DNA of 10,281 nt. Origin: Saprospiraceae bacterium. GTDB taxonomy: Bacteria; Bacteroidota; Bacteroidia; Chitinophagales; Saprospiraceae. Under the pieces are notes generated by a model. The model did not search any database and was not told the DNA's origin. It worked only from the letters and a program-made list of their open reading frames with translations. Made by a program: the position numbers and the translations under genes. The stretch is from NCBI GenBank assembly GCA_016720635.1, contig JADKKF010000018.1, positions 1 to 10,281 on the forward strand, read 5' to 3'. Position 1 is the first letter of the stretch. The number at the start of each line of letters is the position of its first letter. Of the stretch, positions 1 to 5,443 are shown piece by piece.

Positions 1-420
1 TCAGAGTATTTAAATAGTTGTCAGAGTATTTAAATAGTTGCCAGAGTATTTAAATAGTTGCCAGAGTATTTAAATAGTTGTCAGAGTATTTAAATAGTTG
101 TCAGAGTATTTAAATAGTTGCCAGAGTATTTAAATAGTTGTCAGAGTATTTAAATAGTTGTCAGAGTATTTAAATAGTTGCCAGAGTATTTAAATAGTTG
201 TCAGAGTATTTAAATAGTTGCCAGAGTATTTAAATAGTTGTCAGAGTATTTAAATAGTTGTCAGAGTATTTAAATAGTTGCCAGAGTATTTAAATAGTTG
301 CCAGAGTATTTAAATAGTTGCCAGAGTATTTAAATAGTTGTCAGAGTATTTAAATAGTTGCCAGAGTATTTAAATAGTTGTCAGAGTATTTAAATAGTTG
401 CCAGAGTATTTAAATAGTTG
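1..420. repeat. Tandem array of 21 copies of a 20-bp unit
   Basis: Twenty-one head-to-tail 20-bp units fill the left edge. Nineteen of 20 positions are identical in all copies; only the first base alternates, in the order TTCCTTCTTCTCTTCCCTCTC (11 T, 10 C). Each unit holds the perfect 10-bp palindrome TATTTAAATA, and the unit junction reads GTTGYCAG, which fits the GTTRNNNG core of the attC-like sites further on. The unit is not a multiple of three and contains TAA, so it is closed in all frames. The window starts exactly at a unit border, which suggests the array continues to the left. It is not CRISPR, because there are no spacers. Confidence 0.98.
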
Positions 421-673
421 TTAAACATTCAGAAACATCTATAATTTTTACGTTTGGCTTTACCCTTGTCCAATGCAGGTGCTTATCAGTTACCTTTTCA
501 AAGCCGCCGGAGTTTGAGAATAACTTACCGGTAATGCTAACAAAGTTCGGATTGTCTGTTTTGGCTATTAGGTATTTTTCACCTTTCATAAGCCTTGTAA
601 AATGGATGTGTTCTTCTGCTGGCGTTGTGTCTATGGCTTCGTACCAGTAGGCTCTAAATTTTGTCTTTGTCAT
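410..673 (-). CDS. Hypothetical 87-aa protein, C-terminus encoded by the tandem repeat
   Basis: I do not recognise this protein. It is small, soluble-looking and rich in Lys, Thr and aromatic residues (FRAYWYEAID near the N-terminus), with no signal peptide or membrane segment. The start lies three bases after the stop of the 44-aa gene upstream and in the same frame (TAA AAA ATG), so the two form a tight operon under the promoter at 836-867. The last codons (Thr-Thr-Ile) and the stop fall inside the first repeat unit met by the gene. The repeat array therefore either replaced the original 3' end or was placed exactly at it. The R'' core expected for this cassette (CAGCTAAC) is absent here, so the cassette looks truncated or interrupted. 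Confidence 0.7.
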   Translation of the reverse strand: MTKTKFRAYWYEAIDTTPAEEHIHFTRLMKGEKYLIAKTDNPNFVSITGKLFSNSGGFEKVTDKHLHWTRVKPNVKIIDVSECLTTI

Positions 674-676
674 TTT

Positions 677-811
677 TTAGTTTTTTATTGCGTTATACCA
701 AAAATTAATTGTCATTAAAGAAATACCGCTTTTATTAGCTAAGGTGTTTAACTTATCTACGTTGTAAGTTTTCATCTTTTTTATCGCTTCTTTTACTTGT
801 AAATTTGTCAT
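677..811 (-). CDS. 44-aa helical mini-protein, HTH-like (copy 1)
   Basis: A 44-codon ORF, first in a two-gene operon. It reads MTNLQVKEAIKKMKTYNVDK, then LNTLANKSGIS, and ends NFWYNAIKN. The part LNTLANKSGISLMTINFW resembles a helix-turn-helix (helix, Gly turn, second helix), so a DNA-binding role is plausible but unproven. A paralogue of exactly the same length lies at 2662-2796: 34 of 44 residues match and the last 21 are identical, while those 21 codons differ by about nine synonymous bases and no amino acid changes. That pattern indicates a real, selected protein. A clear Bacteroidota promoter sits 25 bp upstream of the start. The leader is A-rich with no Shine-Dalgarno. Confidence 0.85.
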   Translation of the reverse strand: MTNLQVKEAIKKMKTYNVDKLNTLANKSGISLMTINFWYNAIKN

Positions 812-835
812 TTTATTTTGTTTTTAATTGTAGAA

Positions 836-867
836 CAAATATACAACCTTATCTTTGAATATGCAAA
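836..867 (-). promoter_or_regulatory. Bacteroidota-type promoter for the 811-410 operon
   Basis: On the minus strand TTTG (867-864), 20 bases, then TATATTTG (843-836), an exact match to the Bacteroidota TTTG / TAnnTTTG consensus. The start codon of the 44-aa gene follows 24 bases later. The same arrangement, with the same 20-base spacing, precedes the paralogous gene at 2796. Confidence 0.8.
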
Positions 868-931
868 CATTTTCAAAGATATTTTTAAATTATTTTCTAA
901 AGTACTGACAATCAAAGAGAAAAAAAACAGC

Positions 932-1028
932 AGCTAACACGCAATTGGCAAAATAAAAGCCATTGAGCATAGTGATAACCATCAGCAGCAGTGAAATGCT
1001 TTTACTTCGCCAATCGCCCCCGTTGCCC
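932..1028 (-). other. attC-like site 1
   Basis: Imperfect palindrome of 97 bp between the PP-loop cassette and the open cassette at the left. The outer cores are GGGCAAC (R'', 1028-1022) and GTTAGCT (R', 938-932). The inner arms GCAATTGGCAAAATAAAAGC and GCTTTTACTTCGCCAATCGC pair well. An ORF starting in the loop (ATG at 982) runs through the junction to a stop at 890, well before the next gene. Confidence 0.82.
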
Positions 1029-1034
1029 GTCATG

Positions 1035-1886
1035 CTACCTGTGACAGAACGCACCACAGGAAGTTTCTTTTTTTAGCGACTTGTACAACTCTGTAAAATC
1101 AGACAGTTGTAAAAATGCTTTCTCTCTTTCACATTCAGCAGCTAATTGTCTTAGACTTTTACCGCTTGACAAAATACTGTGAAATTTCAATCTTTTATCT
1201 TGTAACCCTTCTTCAAAATCTATCATCTTCATAAACTCCTTTTTATTCAAATGGTACATTGCCCGATATTCTTTTTCACTTTTAAAAAAACACATTCTGC
1301 ATCCACCACGAAGCATATACACAGGGAAGTTTGGGTGTAAGTCATGCAGCTTTAAAATATCTTCGCAATCATCCCTTGTTAAACCTGCTTCAATTAATGG
1401 ATAGGTGTATTTAACATTTGCCTTCAATTCCAAATTACCAGTTCTGCCATCTTCATCGGCGTTAAAGCCTACCATTAATTCGCAATCGCCTTGCGTTCCT
1501 AAAAAATTATCAATCGGCTCAATTTTAAAAAGCCTTGTACAATATCTTGCTTGCCCAGATGGCATATACTTTCTAAGTTTTGCATAATCTTCTAAGCCTT
1601 TATGCTTTTCGCTTTTAACCCTAATCAGTTCAAAATCGCCTTCATGCAATACTTTCAATTCACTTTCTACTTCATTAATCCTGTTGTACATCAAATCATG
1701 TTCTGCACCAGTATCGCACCAAATAGCAGTTGAACCTTTGCCATATAAAATACACATGGTTGTACTTTCAACGCCCCCACTAAAGGAAATGAACCGCTTT
1801 AAACTCGCCGCACGAACGGGCAACATGGGGTTTGCAGCAATGCAGGCTGACGAATCCGCTATGGTCATTTTATCTTCTATCATCAT
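1035..1886 (-). CDS. PAPS-reductase-family PP-loop protein
   Basis: An adenine-nucleotide alpha-hydrolase-like enzyme of the phosphoadenosine-phosphosulfate reductase superfamily. The PP-loop SGGVESTT is at residues 36-43 (Glu where most members have Asp), followed by CDTGAEH, the typical RYCTRLFKIEP segment (about 115-123) and GGCRMCFFKS (about 194-203). The protein ends CGAFCHR. The cysteines (116, 196, 199, 277, 281) could bind Zn or an Fe-S cluster. Relatives include sulfate reductases, DndC of DNA phosphorothioation and many phage proteins of unknown role. No Dnd partners are present, so I do not assign sulfate reduction or phosphorothioation. The start at 1886 (ACAAATG) lies in the loop of attC site 2, so residues 1 to about 21 are attC-encoded. 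An alternative ATG at 1826 sits right on the R' core. The stop lies just before R''. Confidence 0.85.
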   Translation of the reverse strand: MMIEDKMTIADSSACIAANPMLPVRAASLKRFISFSGGVESTTMCILYGKGSTAIWCDTGAEHDLMYNRINEVESELKVLHEGDFELIRVKSEKHKGLEDYAKLRKYMPSGQARYCTRLFKIEPIDNFLGTQGDCELMVGFNADEDGRTGNLELKANVKYTYPLIEAGLTRDDCEDILKLHDLHPNFPVYMLRGGCRMCFFKSEKEYRAMYHLNKKEFMKMIDFEEGLQDKRLKFHSILSSGKSLRQLAAECEREKAFLQLSDFTELYKSLKKETSCGAFCHR

Positions 1887-1954
1887 TTGTACAATAAGCT
1901 ATTGAGCGACATTAATTCTATTACCTGCACTGCTGCAAGCCCTGTTCGTTAGCC
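1818..1954 (-). other. attC-like site 2
   Basis: Palindrome of 137 bp. Cores are GGCTAAC (R'', 1954-1948) and GTTGCCC (R', 1824-1818). The arms AACATGGGGTTTGCAGCA and TGCTGCAAGCCCTGTTCGTT pair. The loop contains GTACAAATGATG, the start of the downstream PP-loop gene, and reading stays open across L' and R'. Confidence 0.85.
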
Positions 1955-1960
1955 GCAAGC

Positions 1961-2110
1961 CTAAAACGGCCACAGACACCACATACACTTTGAATAGTCT
2001 GCATCTTTGTCAAATTCAAAGTATGTATCGAAAGCACCATAGCCGTTTTCTGCTATAATAATCCTTTGACCTTCTTTCGGCATTTGTTTATTAAAATCAA
2101 TCCATTTCAT
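1961..2110 (-). CDS. Small DUF551-like protein, 49 aa
   Basis: The only gene in a cassette of about 200 bp. It begins MKWIDFNKQMPKEGQRIIIA and ends SKCMWCLWPF. The start resembles DUF551 proteins (W-I-x(4)-x-M/L-P-x-x-G-x-x-V-L-V), short proteins common in phages and of unknown function. The usual ending of that family (HWMPLP) is only loosely echoed by the CxxCLWPF end. The stop lies 7 bases before the R'' core, as expected for a cassette gene. The start follows AATAAAA with no Shine-Dalgarno. A leader ORF from attC site 3 overlaps the start codon by 14 bases. Confidence 0.68.
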   Translation of the reverse strand: MKWIDFNKQMPKEGQRIIIAENGYGAFDTYFEFDKDADYSKCMWCLWPF

Positions 2111-2174
2111 TTTTATTTGTGTTGTGAAGAAGGCCAGCGGCTAACAGCGGTTTTGCAATAGCCGCCTGACACAT
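2097..2174 (-). CDS. attC-borne leader ORF, 25 aa, overlapping the 49-aa gene
   Basis: An ATG in the loop of attC site 3 opens a frame that crosses L' and the R' core (MCQAAIAKPLLAAGLLHNTN) and stops at 2097, inside the start of the 49-aa gene. The peptide itself is probably meaningless. The arrangement would allow translational coupling. It belongs to a pattern seen at most junctions here, which is why it is listed. Confidence 0.3.
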   Translation of the reverse strand: MCQAAIAKPLLAAGLLHNTNKNEMD

Positions 2175-2231
2175 CTCGGTTAATAATTAGTTTCGTCTTT
2201 GGCGGCCATCGCAAAGCCGCAAACGTTGTGT
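2139..2231 (-). other. attC-like site 3
   Basis: Palindrome of 93 bp, the shortest in the window. Cores are ACACAAC (R'', 2231-2225) and GTTAGCC (R', 2145-2139). The arms AACAGCGGTTTTGCAA and TTTGCGGC/ GGCGGCCATCGCAAAGCC on the two sides pair well. The R' GTTAGCCGC is the reverse complement of the R'' of the same cassette at 1948-1956. Confidence 0.85.
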
Positions 2232-2232
2232 G

Positions 2233-2421
2233 CTATTTGCAGACAGACTTCAACCATGCGACAAACATTTGATTAAACGACTTACCAAATTTTTCTTTTG
2301 CCTTTAGTTTATCAGACAATTCGCATTTAAAATTTATCGTTGTGGGTTCTTCAAATTGACGTGGGCGGCCAGCACCTGCACGGCTGCCACCTCTGCCAAA
2401 CTCTTTTTTTTGTTTTTTCAT
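2233..2421 (-). CDS. Ribbon-helix-helix-like DNA-binding protein, 62 aa
   Basis: Last gene of a three-gene cassette. It has a basic N-terminus, MKKQKKEFGRGGSRAGAGRP, with the GGxRxGAGRP motif often found at the start of phage and plasmid small proteins. It is followed by a segment with the pattern of a ribbon-helix-helix fold: strand TTINFKCEL (about 28-36), helix SDKLKAKEKF (36-45), Gly turn, helix SFNQMFVAWLKSV (48-60). This suggests a repressor or antitoxin-like DNA binder, but no toxin partner is recognised. The start overlaps the stop of the upstream gene (TAATG), which indicates translational coupling. The stop TAG abuts the R'' core. Confidence 0.75.
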   Translation of the reverse strand: MKKQKKEFGRGGSRAGAGRPRQFEEPTTINFKCELSDKLKAKEKFGKSFNQMFVAWLKSVCK

Positions 2422-2657
2422 TATTTCCAGGGATTATTTACCCATCCAGTAGAAGATGAAGACCATACATAGCCAAGCCCTAACTCTATTGCAGTCATTA
2501 AATCAACAACTGCATAGTTATCGCCTTCGCAGCCGGGAACCACACAAAGAATGTCTTCTTTGTTTCCTGCTTTTTTAAATGCTCTGTTTTTCATGTTCAT
2601 ATATTCAAAAGCATCTTCATAGTTCGCATAGTCTTTTATAAATGTTTGCGCTTTCAT
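2421..2657 (-). CDS. Hypothetical 78-aa protein
   Basis: Not recognised. The middle gene of the 2796-2233 operon. It begins MKAQTFIKDYANYEDAFEYM, contains two Cys (CVVPGC, about residues 38-43), an ELGLGYVW segment and the aromatic ending GWVNNPWK. There is no signal peptide or membrane helix. The start at 2657 is preferred to the in-frame ATG at 2678, because the latter lies inside the 44-aa gene; the chosen start follows that stop by four bases. It shares one base with the next gene, so the three are probably co-translated. It could be the partner of the ribbon-helix-helix protein, but nothing in the sequence proves that. Confidence 0.7.
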   Translation of the reverse strand: MKAQTFIKDYANYEDAFEYMNMKNRAFKKAGNKEDILCVVPGCEGDNYAVVDLMTAIELGLGYVWSSSSTGWVNNPWK

Positions 2658-2661
2658 ACTA

Positions 2662-2796
2662 TTAGTTTTTAATTGCATTATACCAGAAATTAATTGTCAT
2701 TAACGAAATACCACTTTTGTTTGCAAGGTTGTTTAACTTATTAATGTCATAAGCGTTCATCCTTTTTATTTCTTCTTTTACTTGTGTATCTGTCAT
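2662..2796 (-). CDS. 44-aa helical mini-protein, HTH-like (copy 2)
   Basis: Paralogue of the ORF at 677-811: same length, 34 of 44 residues identical and the last 21 residues (from LANKSG to YNAIKN) unchanged. Changes cluster in the first half (MTDTQVKEEIKRMNAYDINK). It is first in its operon here as in the other copy, but the gene behind it is different (78 aa against 87 aa, no evident similarity). The pair therefore looks like a reusable front gene, perhaps an autoregulator of its own promoter. A Bacteroidota promoter with the same 20-base spacing lies 30 bases upstream. Confidence 0.85.
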   Translation of the reverse strand: MTDTQVKEEIKRMNAYDINKLNNLANKSGISLMTINFWYNAIKN

Positions 2797-2915
2797 GTTT
2801 TTAGTTTTATTGTTACTTTGATAGAACAAAGATACATTGAATTATTTGAATTAGCAAAACTATTCCTAATAAAGTTATCCACATTTACTTTCAAACAAAA
2901 AACAGCACACAACAT
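2793..2915 (-). CDS. Possible leader ORF from attC site 4, 40 aa
   Basis: The ATG lies at the R' core of attC site 4 (ATGTTGTGTGC), and the frame stays open for 40 codons, ending in ATGA where the stop overlaps the start of the 44-aa gene. The frame passes over the promoter at 2827-2858 and over a DnaA-box-like site. It may be chance, but the exact ATGA overlap repeats the coupling seen at other junctions. Confidence 0.2.
   Translation of the reverse strand: MLCAVFCLKVNVDNFIRNSFANSNNSMYLCSIKVTIKLKT
2827..2858 (-). promoter_or_regulatory. Bacteroidota-type promoter for the 2796-2233 operon
   Basis: TTTG (2858-2855), 20 bases, TATCTTTG (2834-2827), matching TTTG / TAnnTTTG. The start of the 44-aa gene lies 30 bases downstream. 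It makes this cassette independent of read-through from the neighbour. Confidence 0.8.
2875..2883. promoter_or_regulatory. DnaA-box-like 9-mer
   Basis: A perfect TTATCCACA, within the 15-base string AAGTTATCCACATTT that recurs at 10178-10192. Both copies lie about 30 bases inside the upstream end of a three-gene cassette. DnaA binding is inference; a single box does not make an origin. Confidence 0.4.
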
Positions 2916-3039
2916 TGGTATTTATGTAATGGTGGGCAGAAGGGCTAATACTGTACTTTTGTTCTCTATTCGGCTTCGGGAAGTATATCGGCAGAAGTAA
3001 TTCTAATTCCACCACTACATAAATACCCGTCCGTTGTGT
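2907..3039 (-). other. attC-like site 4
   Basis: Palindrome of 133 bp. Cores are ACACAAC (R'', 3039-3033) and GTTGTGT (R', 2913-2907). The arms GGTATTTATGTAATGGTGG and CCACCACTACATAAATACCC are almost perfect complements. The loop holds GAATTAGAATTAC, also found in site 6. Confidence 0.87.
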
Positions 3040-3045
3040 GCAATA

Positions 3046-3900
3046 CTACCGACCATCCAATAATCGGCTTTTCGTTAATTCAATAGCTTTTTCGTTTATG
3101 TCGCAGCCAATGAAATTTCGGTTTAATTCCTGACAAACGACAGCAGTTGTGCCACTACCTAAATAATAATCTGCAACTGTATCACCTTCGTTTGTAGATG
3201 CTAAAACAAAACGCTTTATCAATTCCTTTGGTTTTTGGGTAGGATAGCCAGTCAATTCTTTGTTATCCCTGCTTATGTATGTAATATCCTCAAACCAATC
3301 TTTCGGCAAACTTCCATCAGCTAAAGTGTATTGCGTTCTTTTGCCATTTTTCAAAACAGTATAATATCCGTATTTGTCAATCTCTTTTTGAAATCTTCTA
3401 TAAGTCAAATCCGAAATACTATCCTTTACAATATCAGAGTTAAAAATAAAATCTTCGCTTTTGGTATAGTAAAGTATTACATCGTGTTTTTTATTCCACT
3501 GTTTTGTTGTTTTGCCTTGTGAGTTGTAACACCAGCTTATTTCATTTCGGAAATTATCATACCCAAAAACTTCATCCATCAAAATTCTCATCCAATGGTT
3601 TATTCTTGTGTCCATTTGTAAATAAATACAGCCGTTTTGTTTTAGCACTCTTTTCATTTCAATAAGTCGTGGCAGGTAGTGGCTTTCAATATCAATTCTA
3701 ATAGGCTTTAAATCTTCGTATTCACCGAAATTTCTACCAGTGCCATAAAGAATATCGGAGTAAATCATATTTACGCTTTCGTTAGGCTGCGACAAAAGAA
3801 GTTCCGTATTATTAACCGTACTGCACACAACACTGCATTGCTGCAATGGGGGCTGACGGAAGTCATTCAACTGTATATTTTCAAACAAACTATTCTGCAT
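3046..3900 (-). CDS. Site-specific DNA methyltransferase (N4/N6 type), DILY motif
   Basis: A beta-class amino-methyltransferase, probably modifying adenine N6 or cytosine N4. Motif IV comes first: MIYSDILYGTGRNFGEY at about 45-61, where the usual DPPY is DILY (residues 49-52). Then come the conserved YLPRLIEMKRVLK, EISWCYNSQGKTTKQWNKKH and TGYPTQKPKELIKRFV segments. Motif I follows near the C-terminus (DYYLGSGTTAV, from about 244) and then FIGCDINEKAIELTKSRL. The 284-aa length is normal. No restriction endonuclease is adjacent, so it is an orphan enzyme. The start (AAAATATGC at 3900) lies in the loop of attC site 5, so the first 24 or so residues are attC-encoded; the next ATG (Met45) is too late. 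The loss of the double proline leaves activity open. Confidence 0.88.
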   Translation of the reverse strand: MQNSLFENIQLNDFRQPPLQQCSVVCSTVNNTELLLSQPNESVNMIYSDILYGTGRNFGEYEDLKPIRIDIESHYLPRLIEMKRVLKQNGCIYLQMDTRINHWMRILMDEVFGYDNFRNEISWCYNSQGKTTKQWNKKHDVILYYTKSEDFIFNSDIVKDSISDLTYRRFQKEIDKYGYYTVLKNGKRTQYTLADGSLPKDWFEDITYISRDNKELTGYPTQKPKELIKRFVLASTNEGDTVADYYLGSGTTAVVCQELNRNFIGCDINEKAIELTKSRLLDGR

Positions 3901-3956
3901 ATTTTAAACTTTAGTATTTCAAATTCCCCCACTGACAGCAATGCGACACGTTGGTG
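3825..3956 (-). other. attC-like site 5
   Basis: Palindrome of 132 bp. Cores are CACCAAC (R'', 3956-3950) and GTTGTGT (R', 3831-3825). The arms CTGCATTGCTGCAATGGGGG and CCCCCACTGACAGCAATGCG pair with a small bulge. The loop carries ACTAAAGTTTAAAATATG, the start of the methyltransferase gene. Confidence 0.85.
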
Positions 3957-3957
3957 G

Positions 3958-4554
3958 TCATGCCTGGACACACCCTAATTCTTTAAAGGTTGACAAGAAA
4001 TATCTTTTTGCATCATTTGGCGACCAACACTCAATTTTAGGAAAAACGCTTTTACCCAGCATAAGTGTTGACCATTCCCATTGAAGCATATAATTGTCAA
4101 CTTCTTTTACTTTTTCGTGCAATGGATATTGGAAGCCGAACTTTTCAGCAATCAAAATCATTAGCTTATCCTCAATTTCTTTATAGTTACTCAATCCTTT
4201 TTTTATTGGGCTTGGTATATCCAATAAGTAAGCCTCACTTGCATCATGCAGCAATGCCGCTAATTTGTGGCTTTCGTGCATTAATTTACTCATTGCAACT
4301 GTGTGCTGTGCAACTGAATAGAAAGTTGGTAAATGTCCACTAAAACGGCATTGATTTGATAGGGCGTGAGCAATATCTTCAATGCAAATCATTTCGGGTG
4401 TTGGCTCAAAAACATTCACATAAATTCCTGTAAATGTTCTTATGCAATTTGGTGTGTACAGGTTTTCCTCACGATGGCACGAACCACCAACATGGGGTTT
4501 TGTGCTATTACCGCTGACGGAAGTCGGCTGTGCTTTTTGTTCTTTATTGTTCAT
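3958..4554 (-). CDS. HD-domain phosphohydrolase, YfbR/5'-nucleotidase-like
   Basis: A metal-dependent HD-superfamily hydrolase of the kind common in phages and often labelled 5'-deoxynucleotidase or phosphohydrolase. Likely metal ligands are His84 (FYSVAQHTV), His103-Asp104 (ALLHDASEAYLLDIPSPIK) and Asp153 (EVDNYML). The front part, TGIYVNVFEPTPEMICIEDI, is typical for this subgroup. The likely substrates are deoxynucleoside monophosphates, inferred from the family only. The 198-aa length is normal. The start at 4554 (TCAAATG) is in the loop of attC site 6 and about 21 residues are attC-encoded. No ATG lies in frame between the R' core and the conserved domain, which favours the attC start. 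The stop TGA touches the R'' core. Confidence 0.87.
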   Translation of the reverse strand: MNNKEQKAQPTSVSGNSTKPHVGGSCHREENLYTPNCIRTFTGIYVNVFEPTPEMICIEDIAHALSNQCRFSGHLPTFYSVAQHTVAMSKLMHESHKLAALLHDASEAYLLDIPSPIKKGLSNYKEIEDKLMILIAEKFGFQYPLHEKVKEVDNYMLQWEWSTLMLGKSVFPKIECWSPNDAKRYFLSTFKELGCVQA

Positions 4555-4619
4555 TTGAATAAATTTTGAAGTTTAGTAATTCTAATTCGGTAACAGACAC
4601 AAAGCCCTGAACGTTAGGT
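4485..4619 (-). other. attC-like site 6
   Basis: Palindrome of 135 bp. Cores are ACCTAAC (R'', 4619-4613) and GTTGGTG (R', 4491-4485). The arms AACATGGGGTTTTGTGCTAT and ACAGACACAAAGCCCTGAAC pair. The loop carries AACTAAACTTC-type sequence and the start of the HD-domain gene. Confidence 0.85.
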
Positions 4620-4625
4620 GCAATG

Positions 4626-4814
4626 TTATTCGTGTTCCATAACACCTGTTTCGTAACTTATACTTGACCGCTTGCAAATATGCGTATGCTTATTGTCAGG
4701 TAGTAGTCCTAATCTAACTTTTTCAATCAGTTTCAATCTTCTCATAAAGCATCCACAAACACTGCACCTAACAGGGGTTTTGCGTAATGGTGGTTTTTGT
4801 TCTAAATTCGACAT
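4626..4814 (-). CDS. Small Cys/His protein, 62 aa
   Basis: Not recognised as a named family. After the attC-encoded start (MSNLEQKPPLRKTP, residues 1-14) the cassette part begins at Val15 with VRCSVCGCFMRRLKL. Cys17, Cys20, Cys22, His43, His45 and Cys47 could form a small zinc site (CxxC ... HTHIC). There is no membrane segment. The start at 4814 (TACAAATG) is in the loop of attC site 7 and the frame is open through the junction. Without it the cassette has no ATG before the first Cys. The stop lies a few bases before R''. Its neighbour upstream is another Cys-rich small protein, though each is in its own cassette. Confidence 0.65.
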   Translation of the reverse strand: MSNLEQKPPLRKTPVRCSVCGCFMRRLKLIEKVRLGLLPDNKHTHICKRSSISYETGVMEHE

Positions 4815-4898
4815 TTGTAATTCTATTTAACATTAGTAATAAATTTGAGCTTTTGTGGTTCTAATTCCACCACTACGCAAAGCCCCAAAACGTTATCT
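4766..4898 (-). other. attC-like site 7
   Basis: Palindrome of 133 bp. Cores are AGATAAC (R'', 4898-4892) and GTTAGGT (R', 4772-4766), the second a perfect GTTRRRY. The arms GGGGTTTTGCGTAATGGTGG and CCACCACTACGCAAAGCCCC are nearly perfect complements. The loop contains TTACAAATG. Confidence 0.88.
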
Positions 4899-4912
4899 GC
4901 AACTGCTACACC

Positions 4913-5284
4913 CTACAAATCCGCAGTGCTGACAAACATCTCTTTTCCTTTAACCCTTATTTTAACTGTGTCCTCTTTTACAATTTCTACAATCTTTGCT
5001 TTATAAAGTTTGCTTTTATAGCCAGTAAAGCCAACAAACTTTTTATATTCATCAATAGAATATTGGCTAACATAAAAACTGCAATAATCGCCTAATCTAT
5101 ATTCTTCTTCAAATCCACATCCGTAGCAATCAGGGCAAGGCGTTGTTTTTACGAACCTATTACATTCAGGGCATCTATTTTTGCCTTCCACCTCTGTTTG
5201 ACAGGTTTTACAAAACAATATATTGTAATCATTACAGGTTTCACATTTTTTAAATGCTACTTCTATTATTTTACTTTTTGACAT
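4913..5284 (-). CDS. Zinc-ribbon protein, 123 aa
   Basis: A protein with a Cys-rich N-terminal half and a beta-rich C-terminal half. The CxxC pairs are Cys14/17, Cys25/28, Cys38/41 and Cys50/53, with Cys56 in CPDCYGCGF, which resembles the DnaJ zinc-finger repeat CxxCxGxG. Two zinc ions are likely. The C-terminal part (from about 85, FTGYKSKLYKAKIVEIVKED) looks like a small beta barrel that could bind nucleic acid or protein. Function is unknown. The start at 5284 (MSKSKII) is chosen because it lies five bases after the stop of an attC-borne leader ORF. An in-frame alternative start exists at 5320 in the R' region. Confidence 0.72.
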   Translation of the reverse strand: MSKSKIIEVAFKKCETCNDYNILFCKTCQTEVEGKNRCPECNRFVKTTPCPDCYGCGFEEEYRLGDYCSFYVSQYSIDEYKKFVGFTGYKSKLYKAKIVEIVKEDTVKIRVKGKEMFVSTADL

Positions 5285-5289
5285 ACTCT

Positions 5290-5379
5290 TTATTTTTTTG
5301 ACCGCAGATGCAGATAACATTCGGTTTGGCAATATTGCCGTTCAGTTCTTTTATCAGCAGACGAATAAATACTGAACAT
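5290..5379 (-). CDS. attC-borne leader ORF, 29 aa
   Basis: Starts with ACAAATGTTC in the loop of attC site 8 and reads through L' and R' (MFSIYSSADKRTERQYCQTE). It stops five bases before the start of the zinc-ribbon gene. The spacing suits re-initiation or coupling. The same ACAAATG string opens the fused genes at sites 2, 7, 13 and 14. Confidence 0.35.
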   Translation of the reverse strand: MFSIYSSADKRTERQYCQTECYLHLRSKK

Positions 5380-5436
5380 TTGTACTTTTTTGAGCGATAG
5401 GAAGCGGCAACATCGCCAAGCCGTGAAACGTTACCT
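5312..5436 (-). other. attC-like site 8
   Basis: Palindrome of 125 bp. Cores are AGGTAAC (R'', 5436-5430) and GTTATCT (R', 5318-5312). The arms CGGTTTGGCAATATTGCCG and CGGCAACATCGCCAAGCCG pair with few mismatches. The loop holds the ACAAATGTTC start. Confidence 0.87.
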
Positions 5437-5443
5437 GCAAGTG

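Noticed and set aside
1..420. CRISPR array
   Set aside because: There are no spacers; the units are directly adjacent and no cas genes are present.
1..420. Plasmid iterons next to a replication gene
   Set aside because: The 20-bp unit with an AT-rich palindrome would suit iterons, but no Rep protein is encoded in the window. It remains possible if one lies to the left.
1035..1886. DndC of a DNA phosphorothioation system
   Set aside because: The PP-loop and Cys pattern fit the wider PAPS-reductase superfamily, but no DndA, B, D or E gene is near and the gene stands alone in its cassette.
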